Source: Deltaproteobacteria bacterium | Lineage (GTDB): Bacteria > Desulfobacterota > Syntrophia > Syntrophales > UBA2210 | Length of the DNA: 6,766 nt | Reading direction: 5' to 3' | Assembly: GCA_019314085.1 (NCBI GenBank) | Contig: JAFCZZ010000092.1 | Span: 1-6,766, forward strand | Part shown: positions 1-6,115 of the stretch, piece by piece | Layout of the letters: each line of letters begins with the position of its first letter | How positions within the stretch are numbered: the first letter of the stretch is position 1 | Made by a program: the position numbers and the translations under genes | The notes under the pieces: generated by a model | What the model saw: only the letters and a program-made list of their open reading frames with translations | Told to the model about the DNA's origin: nothing | Database searches by the model: none

Positions 1-90
1 TTCGGAAACGGTTTTACCAGCCTCGCCCAACAACTCTTTAATCTTTTGTGTGAAAAGGTTCTTGAAATATGCAATCTGCTCCGGTTTCAT
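1..90 (-). CDS. dksA: DksA/TraR-family RNA polymerase-binding transcription factor, N-terminal fragment (runs off left edge)
   Basis: Only the first 30 codons are in the window. The peptide begins MKPEQIAYFKNLF and continues through KIKELLGEAGKTVSE, which resembles the N-terminal helix of deltaproteobacterial DksA proteins. In the known family, DksA inserts a coiled coil into the RNA polymerase secondary channel and, with ppGpp, retunes rRNA and amino-acid promoters. The coiled-coil tip and the C4 zinc finger lie outside the window, so family membership rests on this N-terminus alone. The ATG at 90 is the only usable start: the in-frame stretch upstream back to a TAA has no ATG, GTG or TTG. 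Its Shine-Dalgarno is weak (GGGGA about 10 bases upstream). A seven-codon ORF (107-87, minus strand) ends in TGA overlapping this ATG as ATGA, so translational coupling is possible. It follows rfaE2 by 73 bases. Confidence 0.72.
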   Translation of the reverse strand, partial: MKPEQIAYFKNLFTQKIKELLGEAGKTVSE

Positions 91-128
91 ACGACGTCTA
101 TCCCCATCTTCTTTAAACTGAATGCTCC

Positions 129-157
129 CATATATACAATGAAATTATTTTTGTAAA
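129..157 (-). promoter_or_regulatory. Candidate sigma70 promoter for dksA
   Basis: On the minus strand TTTACA (157-152, five of six matches to TTGACA) is followed after 17 bases by TATATG (134-129, four of six), with an overlapping TATATA at 136-131 giving a 15-base spacer. The stretch is AT-rich compared with the surrounding genes and sits in the gap between rfaE2 and dksA. This suggests that dksA can be transcribed independently of the upstream cluster. It is a sequence match only. Confidence 0.4.
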
Positions 158-163
158 GGAAAA

Positions 164-611
164 TCACGATTTCTTAGGATACGCCTTTGTAATCCTGTCT
201 ATCATATTAGTTGTTGAGGCAGAGAGATCCGTTGAGGTATCGATGACTTGAGGGATGATAATCACCCCCCCTCCCCTCTTTTCCACCGAGTCACGTCCGA
301 CGATGGCATCCTGACTCCAATCCCCTCCCTTGACCAGGATATCGGGTTCGATATACTCTATCAGTGCGAGAGGAGTGTCTTCATCAAATATGGTCACATA
401 GTCTCAACGGCCCCTTGATGAAACGTACCGATGAGTCGCTGTTGATGGCAAGCACCAGGATATCGCCCAGTCCTTTTGCCTGCTCGAGATATTTGACATG
501 TCCTATATGGAGAATATCAAAACAGCCGTTGGTGAAGACAATCCGTTTCCCCTCCCCTTTGAGTGCCGCAATCCGCTCCTTCAGATCTTCCCTGGACAGT
601 ATCGTGTTCAT
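164..611 (-). pseudogene. rfaE2: RfaE2 (D-glycero-beta-D-manno-heptose 1-phosphate adenylyltransferase), internal deletion and frameshift
   Basis: The intact enzyme adenylylates heptose 1-phosphate to ADP-heptose for LPS inner core; this is the stand-alone equivalent of the HldE C-terminal domain. From the ATG at 611 the protein shows the nucleotidyltransferase signature [12 protein letters not shown] (residues 27-38, HxGH at 35-38) and INSDSSVR (56-63), then KGPLR ending at residue 70. After this the frame yields only LCDHI and a TGA at 384-386. Homology resumes one frame over at 403 with [12 protein letters not shown], then LVKGGDW and ASTTNMIDRI, ending at TGA 164-166. Against E. coli HldE, about 18 residues (the segment from RPV to EAV before DWV) are missing, so roughly 56 bases were lost. 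The start at 611 is preferred over GTG 617 because AGAGG lies five bases before 611 and the GTG sits inside that site. A GTG at 397 could start the second fragment. This is a genuine pseudogene, a split gene or an assembly error. Confidence 0.8.
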
Positions 612-639
612 ACGCACCTCTTATGCGTGGTCCTCACGC

Positions 640-1371
640 TCATGCCCTCGCCAGCGTGAGCACAGCCACCTCTTTCGCGCCGCCTTGTACCAACATTTTC
701 GAACATTCGGCAACGGTACTCCCGGTGGTGTAGACATCATCTATCAGCACTATCTTGTGCCCCTGTATCCTGCCTCGGTCCACCACTTCAAAGGCTCCCC
801 GTACATTTGTCTTTCGCTTGCTCCCCGAGAGGTTGACCTGGGACACGGTATACACCATCCTCTTGAGGGTGGAGAAATCGAGGGGAATGGAAAAACGTTT
901 CGATATCTGCCGTGCAAGAACAAGCGACTGGTTAAAGCCCCGCTCCCTCAATCTCTTCGGATGAAGCGGGACGGGGATTATCAAAGAATAATCCTCAATC
1001 GCCAGAGAATCGTACGGAGCCTGGGCCATCATCCTTCCTAAGGCCTCCCCCACCGATATCTTGCCATGATACTTAAAAAGATGGATGGCATCGAGAAGAG
1101 CCCCCTCATATACGCTCAACGATCGGGCCACGGAGAAGGGAGGCATCGACCGGATGCATTCCTCACAGAGATGATTCGCTCCCTGATTTGTTGTAAAAGA
1201 AAGTCCGCAGGAGATGCACAGGGGGGGAGCGATAAAACGTACTGCGGATAAACAGTCAGGGCAGAAGAGGTTTCCTCCTCCGACCAGTGCGGCACCGCAG
1301 GTCGGGCATTGCTCGGGAAACAGCATATCGGCAAGGCCGGAGGCCACTTCTTTCGCTTCACATATCATCAT
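640..1371 (-). CDS. comF: ComF-family protein (double zinc ribbon plus phosphoribosyltransferase fold)
   Basis: This 243-residue protein has four CxxC pairs at the N-terminus (C22/C25, C37/C40, C52/C55, C69/C72), consistent with two zinc-binding knuckles. A type I phosphoribosyltransferase-like domain follows: IIPVPLHPKRLRERGFNQS (131-149), the family hallmark, and the PRPP-binding loop IVLIDDVYTTGST (207-219). ComF/ComFC proteins are needed for internalising single-stranded DNA in natural transformation of Bacillus, Haemophilus and relatives, while the E. coli relative GntX/YhgH has been linked to use of DNA as nutrient. No enzymatic substrate is firmly established for the family. The start at 1371 (ATGATG, so 1368 is an alternative) overlaps the end of rsfS by 14 bases, which implies translational coupling. 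The nearest Shine-Dalgarno, AGGAG, is about 13 bases upstream, which is rather far. A cytoplasmic location is expected: I see no signal peptide or membrane segment. Confidence 0.9.
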   Translation of the reverse strand: MMICEAKEVASGLADMLFPEQCPTCGAALVGGGNLFCPDCLSAVRFIAPPLCISCGLSFTTNQGANHLCEECIRSMPPFSVARSLSVYEGALLDAIHLFKYHGKISVGEALGRMMAQAPYDSLAIEDYSLIIPVPLHPKRLRERGFNQSLVLARQISKRFSIPLDFSTLKRMVYTVSQVNLSGSKRKTNVRGAFEVVDRGRIQGHKIVLIDDVYTTGSTVAECSKMLVQGGAKEVAVLTLARA

Positions 1372-1753
1372 TGAGCACGGTCAACTCCTGCAAGGATTCT
1401 TCAATAGCCATCCTCGGCACATCCGACCACAACCCCTCGATATCATAAAACTCCCTCACGGGCTTGTAGAATATATGCAGTATCACGTCACCATAATCCA
1501 TCAATATCCAGCTTCCGGACCGTTCCCCTTCTATTCCCAGGGGGAATACGCCCGCCTTTTTCAGCTTTCGCCCGATATGGTCGGCGAGGGACTGTATCTG
1601 CCGGTCTGAGTTTCCGCTGCATACCACAAAGTAGTCGGCAAAGGAGGAGACATCCTTCACACTGAGGATGACGAGGTCTTCCGCCTTCCTGTCCAGGGCC
1701 GCGTTGACACACTGGAGAACAAGCTGTCGTGGATTCAACGAAATGACTTTAAT
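1358..1753 (-). CDS. rsfS: Ribosomal silencing factor RsfS (Iojap/YbeB family), probable ATT start
   Basis: RsfS binds ribosomal protein uL14 (L14) on the large subunit and blocks subunit joining during starvation or stationary phase. Family marks are all visible: SSFADYFVVCSGNSDRQ, LGIEGE, WILMDYGDVILHIF, and REFYDIEGLW near the C-terminus. Counted from the TTG at 1738 the protein has 126 residues. However, that TTG has no Shine-Dalgarno at a workable distance. A strong AGGAGG (1764-1759) lies only five bases before an in-frame ATT at 1753, giving a protein five residues longer that begins (M)KVISLNPRQL, a normal N-terminus for the family. No ATG, GTG or TTG lies nearby upstream in frame. 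I therefore annotate the ATT start, with TTG 1738 as the conventional alternative. The gene lies 26 bases downstream of purA and overlaps comF by 14 bases. Confidence 0.9.
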   Translation of the reverse strand: MKVISLNPRQLVLQCVNAALDRKAEDLVILSVKDVSSFADYFVVCSGNSDRQIQSLADHIGRKLKKAGVFPLGIEGERSGSWILMDYGDVILHIFYKPVREFYDIEGLWSDVPRMAIEESLQELTVLNDDM

Positions 1754-1758
1754 GGAAA

Positions 1759-1764
1759 CCTCCT
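1759..1764 (-). promoter_or_regulatory. Strong Shine-Dalgarno (AGGAGG) that points to an ATT start for rsfS
   Basis: The minus strand reads AGGAGG, then TTTCC, then ATT at 1753-1751. Five bases is an ideal spacing for ATT, whereas the first conventional start in frame (TTG at 1738-1736) would lie 20 bases away. The site falls in the 26-base gap after the purA stop. Confidence 0.65.
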
Positions 1765-1779
1765 CTCTGGGATTCCAGA

Positions 1780-3075
1780 CTACCGAAATGGATTCTCCAG
1801 CACAACGGTCTCATCCCTTCCCGGTCCAACGGAAACGAGAGACATCTTCACGCCGGCCAGCTCTTCCAGCCGCTCGATATACCTTCTCGCATTCGCAGGG
1901 AGATCGTCCATGGTTTGCGCCCCGGTGATATCTTCTGACCAGCCCGCCATCTCTTCATAGACGGGACTGCACTGTCCGAGCACCTTTGTGTCGGGGGGGA
2001 CAGCCTCCGAGAATTGTTCATCATTTGTCTGATATGCGACACATATCCTGATCGGATCAATCCCCGTGAGGACGTCCAGTTTCGTCAGTGCAATACCGGT
2101 TATCCCCGAGACCCTGACAGACTGTTTAACGAGAACCATGTCAAGCCATCCGCATCGGCGTTTCCTCCCCGTCGTGGCTCCAAATTCACACCCAACTTTT
2201 TGAATCTTTTCGCCCACCTCTCCGGTCAGTTCCGTGACAAAAGGACCCTCGCCGACCCGGGTGGTGTATGCCTTACAGATACCCACTACGGCGCCTATCT
2301 TTGTGGGCCCTATGCCGGAGCCGCAGCAAGCGCTCCCCGCTGCCGTATTGGAGGATGTCACAAAGGGATACGTTCCATAATCGATGTCGAGGTGGCACCC
2401 CTGTGCTCCCTCAAACAGGATGTGTCTGCCCTTCTTGATTTCCTGGTCAATTATGAGGGATGTATTCGCCGCATAGGGTCTGAGGCGATCGGCATATTCG
2501 CAGTATTCGTCAAAGATGGCGTCATATTCCACGGGGTTGTCATTGCAGAATTGTATCAGGTAGAAATTTTTCTCTTCGACATTTAAACGCAACATCTCGC
2601 CGAATGTCTCTCTATTGAGAAGGTCGCACAACCTGATACCGGTGCGCGCGATTTTATCTTCGTAAGCGGGACCAATTCCTCTTCCCGTTGTTCCAATCTT
2701 CGTTGCCCCCTTTCGCCCCTCTCGCGCCTTGTCCAAGCTTCTGTGGTACGGCATGATGATATGGGCATTTTCGCTGATGTACAGTTTTGTATCGGGGGGA
2801 AACAGATTGTTCTCGTGGAGATCATCAATCTCCTGAAGCAACACCTCGGGGTCAACCACCATCCCGTTGCCGAGGATACAGAGTTTACGGTCGTGAAGGA
2901 TCCCCGACGGTATCAGGTGAAGGATGGTTTGCCGTCCCTCGACCACCAAGGTATGCCCCGCATTATTGCCCCCTTGGAAACGAGCAATAAGATCCGCTTC
3001 ACGAGCGTACAGGTCAACGATTTTACCCTTTCCCTCGTCGCCCCACTGGGTGCCGACTATTATTACCTGTGCCAT
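1780..3075 (-). CDS. purA: Adenylosuccinate synthetase
   Basis: PurA joins IMP and aspartate, using GTP, to give adenylosuccinate, the first committed step from IMP to AMP, in the cytoplasm. The 431-residue length is normal. Visible motifs are the N-terminal loop GTQWGDEGKGK (8-18) with the catalytic base D13, GGNNAGHT (35-42) with the catalytic H41, the IMP-site segment DIDYGTYPFVTSSN, VGEGPFVTE, the aspartate-binding region GATTGRKRRCGWLD (299-312), the guanine-recognition TKLD (331-334), and the C-terminal GPGRDE (417-422). No key residue is missing. The ATG at 3075 gives the canonical MAQVIIVGTQWGDEGK start; the Shine-Dalgarno is modest (GGAG about 10 bases upstream). It begins 34 bases after serA and ends 26 bases before rsfS. 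In E. coli the enzyme is inhibited by ppGpp; whether that holds here is inference. The run of seven G at 1993-1999 is read through in frame. Confidence 0.97.
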   Translation of the reverse strand: MAQVIIVGTQWGDEGKGKIVDLYAREADLIARFQGGNNAGHTLVVEGRQTILHLIPSGILHDRKLCILGNGMVVDPEVLLQEIDDLHENNLFPPDTKLYISENAHIIMPYHRSLDKAREGRKGATKIGTTGRGIGPAYEDKIARTGIRLCDLLNRETFGEMLRLNVEEKNFYLIQFCNDNPVEYDAIFDEYCEYADRLRPYAANTSLIIDQEIKKGRHILFEGAQGCHLDIDYGTYPFVTSSNTAAGSACCGSGIGPTKIGAVVGICKAYTTRVGEGPFVTELTGEVGEKIQKVGCEFGATTGRKRRCGWLDMVLVKQSVRVSGITGIALTKLDVLTGIDPIRICVAYQTNDEQFSEAVPPDTKVLGQCSPVYEEMAGWSEDITGAQTMDDLPANARRYIERLEELAGVKMSLVSVGPGRDETVVLENPFR

Positions 3076-3109
3076 GGTCTTTCGTCTCCGCTCAAGTAGT
3101 TGTAAAAGG

Positions 3110-4693
3110 CTACATCTCCATTCCGATAACGGATATGATGTTGGGCAACTCCCTCAGTTTTGTCATGGTGTCTTTGGAAACGGGACTGTCTGTGCTCAGT
3201 ACGACCAGCGCCTTTCCGTCTACCTGTTCGCGACCGAGGTGAAGCCGTGCGATATTGACATTATCATTGCCGAGGGTGGTGGTTATATTTCCTATAACGC
3301 CGGGTTTGTCGTGGTTGTAAATCATCAGCATGGATCCTTCGGGGATAACATCCAACACGAACTTATTGATCCTGACGATCCGCAAGTCCTCCCGCCCGAA
3401 TATGGCTCCCGCGGCGAATGAGTCTTCCTGATCCGTTTTCACGGTAGCGGAAATCATATTTTTGTAGTCCTTCATCTCACTGCTCTTTGATTCTATGATA
3501 CTGATGCCCCGTTCCTTCGCTATAACCGGGGCGTTGATATAGTTGACGCTGTCCTTCAGGGCCGGTGTAAGGAGCCCCTTCAGGAAGGATATGGTGACGG
3601 GGGCCACATTATGATCAAGGATGGCGCCGCTGTACTCAATAGCTACCTCTTTGATCCCCCCGGTAACAATCTGTGCCACAAACCTCCCGACCTTTTCACC
3701 CAGGGTCAGATACGGTTTTATCAGGGCGAGCGTCTCCGCACTGACAGAAGGGAAATTGACGGCATTCTTTATCTCTCCGGTTGTCAGGCAATCCACTATC
3801 TGATGGGCAATGGCTATAGCAACATTTCTCTGTGCCTCATCCGTTGATGCCCCCAAGTGCGGCGTGCAGATGATATTGTCCAGAGAGAGGAGTTTCGTGT
3901 TTCCGGTGGGTTCGTCCACAAAGACGTCAAGGGCGGCACCGGCAACCTTCCCCGAGACAAGGGTGTCATACAGATCATCCTCATCAATGATCCCGCCCCG
4001 CGCGCAGTTGATAACGAATACGCCGTCCTTCATCTTTTCGAAGGCAGCGGCGTTGATCAGGCCACGTGTCTCTTCCATCAAGGGGGTGTGCACCGAGATA
4101 AAATCGGCCTTTTGGAGGACCTGGTCGAGAGGTGCAAGCACAATCCCCATCTTCTCCGCTGTTTCATGTGAAATAAAGGGGTCGTAGGCCATCACATTCA
4201 TAGCAAGTCCCTGGGCCCGGTTGGCCACGATGGAGCCAACCCGTCCGATTCCGAAGATTCCCAGCGTCTTGTTGGAAACCTCTGAACCCATAAACTTCTT
4301 TTTCTCCCACTTCCCCGCCTTGGTGGAGGCGGTGGCCTGGGGAATTCTCCGGGCCAGGGAAAGCATCATGGCTATGGCGTGCTCCGCCGTGGTGATCGTA
4401 TTGCCGCCGGGGGTATTCATGACCACAATTCCCTTCTTGCTTGCCGCTTCGACCGCCACGTTGTCGAGCCCGATCCCGGCCCTGCCAACAACCTTGAGGC
4501 GCTCTGCCGCGTCAATGATCTCCTCTGTTACCTTGGTGGCGCTTCGTATAGCCAGGCCGTCATAGTTCTTTATAATGTCCTTCAGCCCATCGGGTGTCAG
4601 ATCGGTGATGACATCAACCTCGATCCCCGGTGCATTTTCAAATATCTCGACGCCTTCTTTCGCCAGCGTATCGCTTACCAGAACCTTCTTCAT
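3110..4693 (-). CDS. serA: D-3-phosphoglycerate dehydrogenase, long form with ACT domain
   Basis: SerA oxidises 3-phosphoglycerate to 3-phosphohydroxypyruvate with NAD, the first step of the phosphorylated serine pathway. The 527-residue protein has the long-form layout: a split substrate-binding domain (about 1-100 and 285-315), an NAD Rossmann domain with GIGRVG (148-153), an intervening ASB-type domain (about 315-450), and a C-terminal ACT domain (about 453-527) containing YNHDKPGVIGNI. Catalytic residues of the 2-hydroxyacid dehydrogenase family are present: R232 in NCARGGIIDE, E261 in DVFVDEP, and H279 in CTPHLGAST. In this family the ACT and ASB domains often mediate serine feedback; that is known for some members only. 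ATG 4693 is well supported by AAGG five bases upstream. It lies 49 bases downstream of serC, whose enzyme uses its product, so the two form a pathway pair. Confidence 0.97.
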   Translation of the reverse strand: MKKVLVSDTLAKEGVEIFENAPGIEVDVITDLTPDGLKDIIKNYDGLAIRSATKVTEEIIDAAERLKVVGRAGIGLDNVAVEAASKKGIVVMNTPGGNTITTAEHAIAMMLSLARRIPQATASTKAGKWEKKKFMGSEVSNKTLGIFGIGRVGSIVANRAQGLAMNVMAYDPFISHETAEKMGIVLAPLDQVLQKADFISVHTPLMEETRGLINAAAFEKMKDGVFVINCARGGIIDEDDLYDTLVSGKVAGAALDVFVDEPTGNTKLLSLDNIICTPHLGASTDEAQRNVAIAIAHQIVDCLTTGEIKNAVNFPSVSAETLALIKPYLTLGEKVGRFVAQIVTGGIKEVAIEYSGAILDHNVAPVTISFLKGLLTPALKDSVNYINAPVIAKERGISIIESKSSEMKDYKNMISATVKTDQEDSFAAGAIFGREDLRIVRINKFVLDVIPEGSMLMIYNHDKPGVIGNITTTLGNDNVNIARLHLGREQVDGKALVVLSTDSPVSKDTMTKLRELPNIISVIGMEM

Positions 4694-4742
4694 CTGTGCC
4701 TTATCCTTTCATCATGTTGTCACGGCGTGTCCGGTCGATGGA

Positions 4743-5870
4743 TCAAATATCCTTCATCCCGCGCAGACACGCCACCTCCAATTTCTCAACGACTGCAATG
4801 ACATCCGATTCCTCCACGGTAGGTCCGCACCATATGCGGAATCCGGGAGGGGCATCTTTGTATGATCCGATGTCATGGGCAACGCCTTCCGAACTCAACT
4901 GTCCAACAATCTTTTTGATCCATGTCGATTGATCGTCCTTGGACAACCCCTGAAACCTGCTGTCTGTAATCTTCAGGCAGACGGATGTACTGGATCGGAT
5001 ATCTTCAGACATGGCAAGAAAATCGATCCAGTCTGTTCGTCCGACCCATTCCTCCAGCACGCTCAGGTTGGCCCTGCTTCTCTCTATAAGACCGGCCAAA
5101 CCGATTTTTCCAGCCCACGCGAGGGCGTCCAGATAATCTTCTACACAGAGCATGGAGGGGGTATTGATCGTGTCCCCCTTGAATATAGCCCTGTTAAGCT
5201 TTCCTCCCTTTGTCATACGAAATATCTTCGGCATCGGCCACGGCGGGTTGTAGGTCTCCAGCCGTTCCACAGCCCTCGGGCCCAAAACCAGCACTCCATG
5301 GGCCGCCTCCCCGCCCAGGCACTTCTGCCAGGAATAGGTAAGGACATCGATCTTTGACCACTCAATATCCATAGCAAAGACCGCGCTGGTTGCATCGCAC
5401 AGGGTCAGGCCTTTCCGGTCATCGGGTATCCATTTCCAGTCGGGGATCTTGACACCGCTGGTTGTACCATTGGCCACAAAGATCACGTCATTCGACCAAT
5501 CGATATCTCCCAGATCGGGGAGCTGTCCGTAATCCGCCTCAAGAATAGTGGGACTGAGCTTCAGTTGCTTGTCCACATCCGTTGCCCACCCCTTACTGAA
5601 GCTCTCCCATACGAGGACCGTTACCGGACGGGGGCCCAGAAGCGACCACATAACCCCCTCAAAGGCACCGGTGTCGGAGGCGGGAAGTATCCCGAGAAGG
5701 TACCCTTCCGGTATGCCGAGCACCTCTTTACTCTCGATTATCGCCTGCGCCAGCTTCTCCCTGCCGAGGGCGCTACGGTGAGAACGGCCGAGGGCCGCCT
5801 CTTTCAACACATCAACGTTCCAACCCGGCCTCTTGGAGCACGGACCGGAACTGAAGTTTGGGTTGTTCAT
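4743..5870 (-). CDS. serC: Phosphoserine aminotransferase, Methanosarcina/alphaproteobacterial type
   Basis: SerC transfers an amino group from glutamate to 3-phosphohydroxypyruvate, the SerA product, to give phosphoserine. It is a PLP enzyme of the class V aminotransferase family. The N-terminus [17 protein letters not shown], the segment LGRSHRS (27-33), NGTTSG (134-139), CDATSA (158-163, with D159 expected at the pyridine nitrogen) and [11 protein letters not shown] (178-188, with K183 the likely Schiff-base lysine) match the serC_2 (TIGR01365-like) subfamily rather than E. coli SerC. The 375-residue length fits that subfamily. The frame is open up to an ATG at 5954, but that has no Shine-Dalgarno and would add 28 residues unlike the family. 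ATG 5870 has AAAGGA five bases upstream and gives the family N-terminus. It is the first gene of the minus-strand cluster; no serB is visible in the window. Confidence 0.93.
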   Translation of the reverse strand: MNNPNFSSGPCSKRPGWNVDVLKEAALGRSHRSALGREKLAQAIIESKEVLGIPEGYLLGILPASDTGAFEGVMWSLLGPRPVTVLVWESFSKGWATDVDKQLKLSPTILEADYGQLPDLGDIDWSNDVIFVANGTTSGVKIPDWKWIPDDRKGLTLCDATSAVFAMDIEWSKIDVLTYSWQKCLGGEAAHGVLVLGPRAVERLETYNPPWPMPKIFRMTKGGKLNRAIFKGDTINTPSMLCVEDYLDALAWAGKIGLAGLIERSRANLSVLEEWVGRTDWIDFLAMSEDIRSSTSVCLKITDSRFQGLSKDDQSTWIKKIVGQLSSEGVAHDIGSYKDAPPGFRIWCGPTVEESDVIAVVEKLEVACLRGMKDI

Positions 5871-5904
5871 AAAGATCCTTTCTTTCATCCATTGGCAAAC
5901 TGCG

Positions 5905-5933
5905 TTCATACCAGAATTGCCATTGCCTGTCCA
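5905..5933 (-). promoter_or_regulatory. Candidate sigma70 promoter for the serC-serA-purA-rsfS-comF cluster
   Basis: On the minus strand TGGACA (5933-5928, five of six matches to TTGACA) is followed by an exact 17-base spacer and TATGAA (5910-5905, four of six). The TGG just before the hexamer gives a TGnTATGAA extended -10. Transcription would begin near 5898, leaving a leader of about 28 bases before ATG 5870. This position also argues against the upstream ATG at 5954 as the serC start. The assignment comes from sequence match alone. Confidence 0.45.
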
Positions 5934-5980
5934 TCCATAAGTGAGGCGTTTCATGATTTTAAGGGTGACGACGGGGGTAG

Positions 5981-6002
5981 GCGGTACCGGTACATGAACC
6001 GC
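5981..6002. repeat. Inverted repeat GCGGT/ACCGC with internal palindrome GTACCGGTAC
   Basis: GCGGT at 5981-5985 and ACCGC at 5998-6002 can pair around a 12-base loop. Within and overlapping the left arm lies a perfect ten-base palindrome, GTACCGGTAC (5984-5993). It sits between the divergent serC and radA genes, directly next to the A7/T7 run and the second palindromic block. It could be an operator or part of an RNA stem-loop. No known regulator site is recognised. Confidence 0.4.
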
Positions 6003-6003
6003 T

Positions 6004-6036
6004 AAAAAAATGTCCCGGGTATACCCGATCGCGGGA
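6004..6036 (-). terminator. Candidate intrinsic terminator or attenuator-like hairpin with T7 tail, minus strand
   Basis: Reading the minus strand, TCCCG (6036-6032) can pair with CGGGA (6017-6013), followed two bases later by seven T (6010-6004). The block also contains the perfect palindrome CGGGTATACCCG (6016-6027) and CCCG-ATCG-CGGG (6024-6035, plus-strand reading), so alternative, partly exclusive hairpins are possible. The plus-strand tail is only TTTT (6037-6040). No minus-strand gene ends here, which makes an ordinary terminator hard to explain. It may instead be a leader attenuator if a promoter lies further right, or an insulator between the divergent genes. The stem is short, so confidence is modest. 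Confidence 0.4.
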
Positions 6037-6104
6037 TTTTGAGTTGCGTAAAACGGCTCAATTGGTTAGAGTTTGTCAGCCATTGGGCCAGGGTCGGCAC
6101 ACCC

Positions 6105-6114
6105 GGAGGAGAGG
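6105..6114 (+). promoter_or_regulatory. Strong Shine-Dalgarno for radA
   Basis: The purine-rich GGAGGAGAGG ends one base before the ATG at 6116-6118. Its GGAGGA portion is five bases from the ATG, so this start is well supported. No other in-frame start competes with it. Confidence 0.75.
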
Positions 6115-6115
6115 T

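Noticed and set aside
131..163. Terminator after rfaE2
   Set aside because: The gap is AT-rich but shows no GC-rich stem before a T run; a dksA promoter explains it better.
384..617. Programmed frameshift joining the two rfaE2 pieces
   Set aside because: A frameshift alone would not restore the roughly 18 missing residues, and no slippery heptamer is evident at the junction.
364..1041. 225-codon plus-strand open frame opposite rfaE2 and comF
   Set aside because: It lies antisense to clearly recognisable coding sequence, has no recognisable domain, and its residue make-up looks like a shadow frame.
2014..2586. 190-codon plus-strand open frame opposite purA
   Set aside because: It is antisense to a fully intact purA with all motifs, so it is a shadow frame with no recognisable domain.
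5871..5954. N-terminal extension of serC to the ATG at 5954 (28 more residues)
   Set aside because: No Shine-Dalgarno at 5954; the added peptide is unlike the family, and ATG 5870 has AAAGGA at ideal spacing and gives the family N-terminus. The best promoter candidate also lies inside the extension.
6044..6072. Possible radA promoter TTGCGT, 17 bases, TAGAGT
   Set aside because: Only three of six and four of six matches; too weak to annotate, and it overlaps the tRNA-like stretch. The real radA promoter could not be placed.
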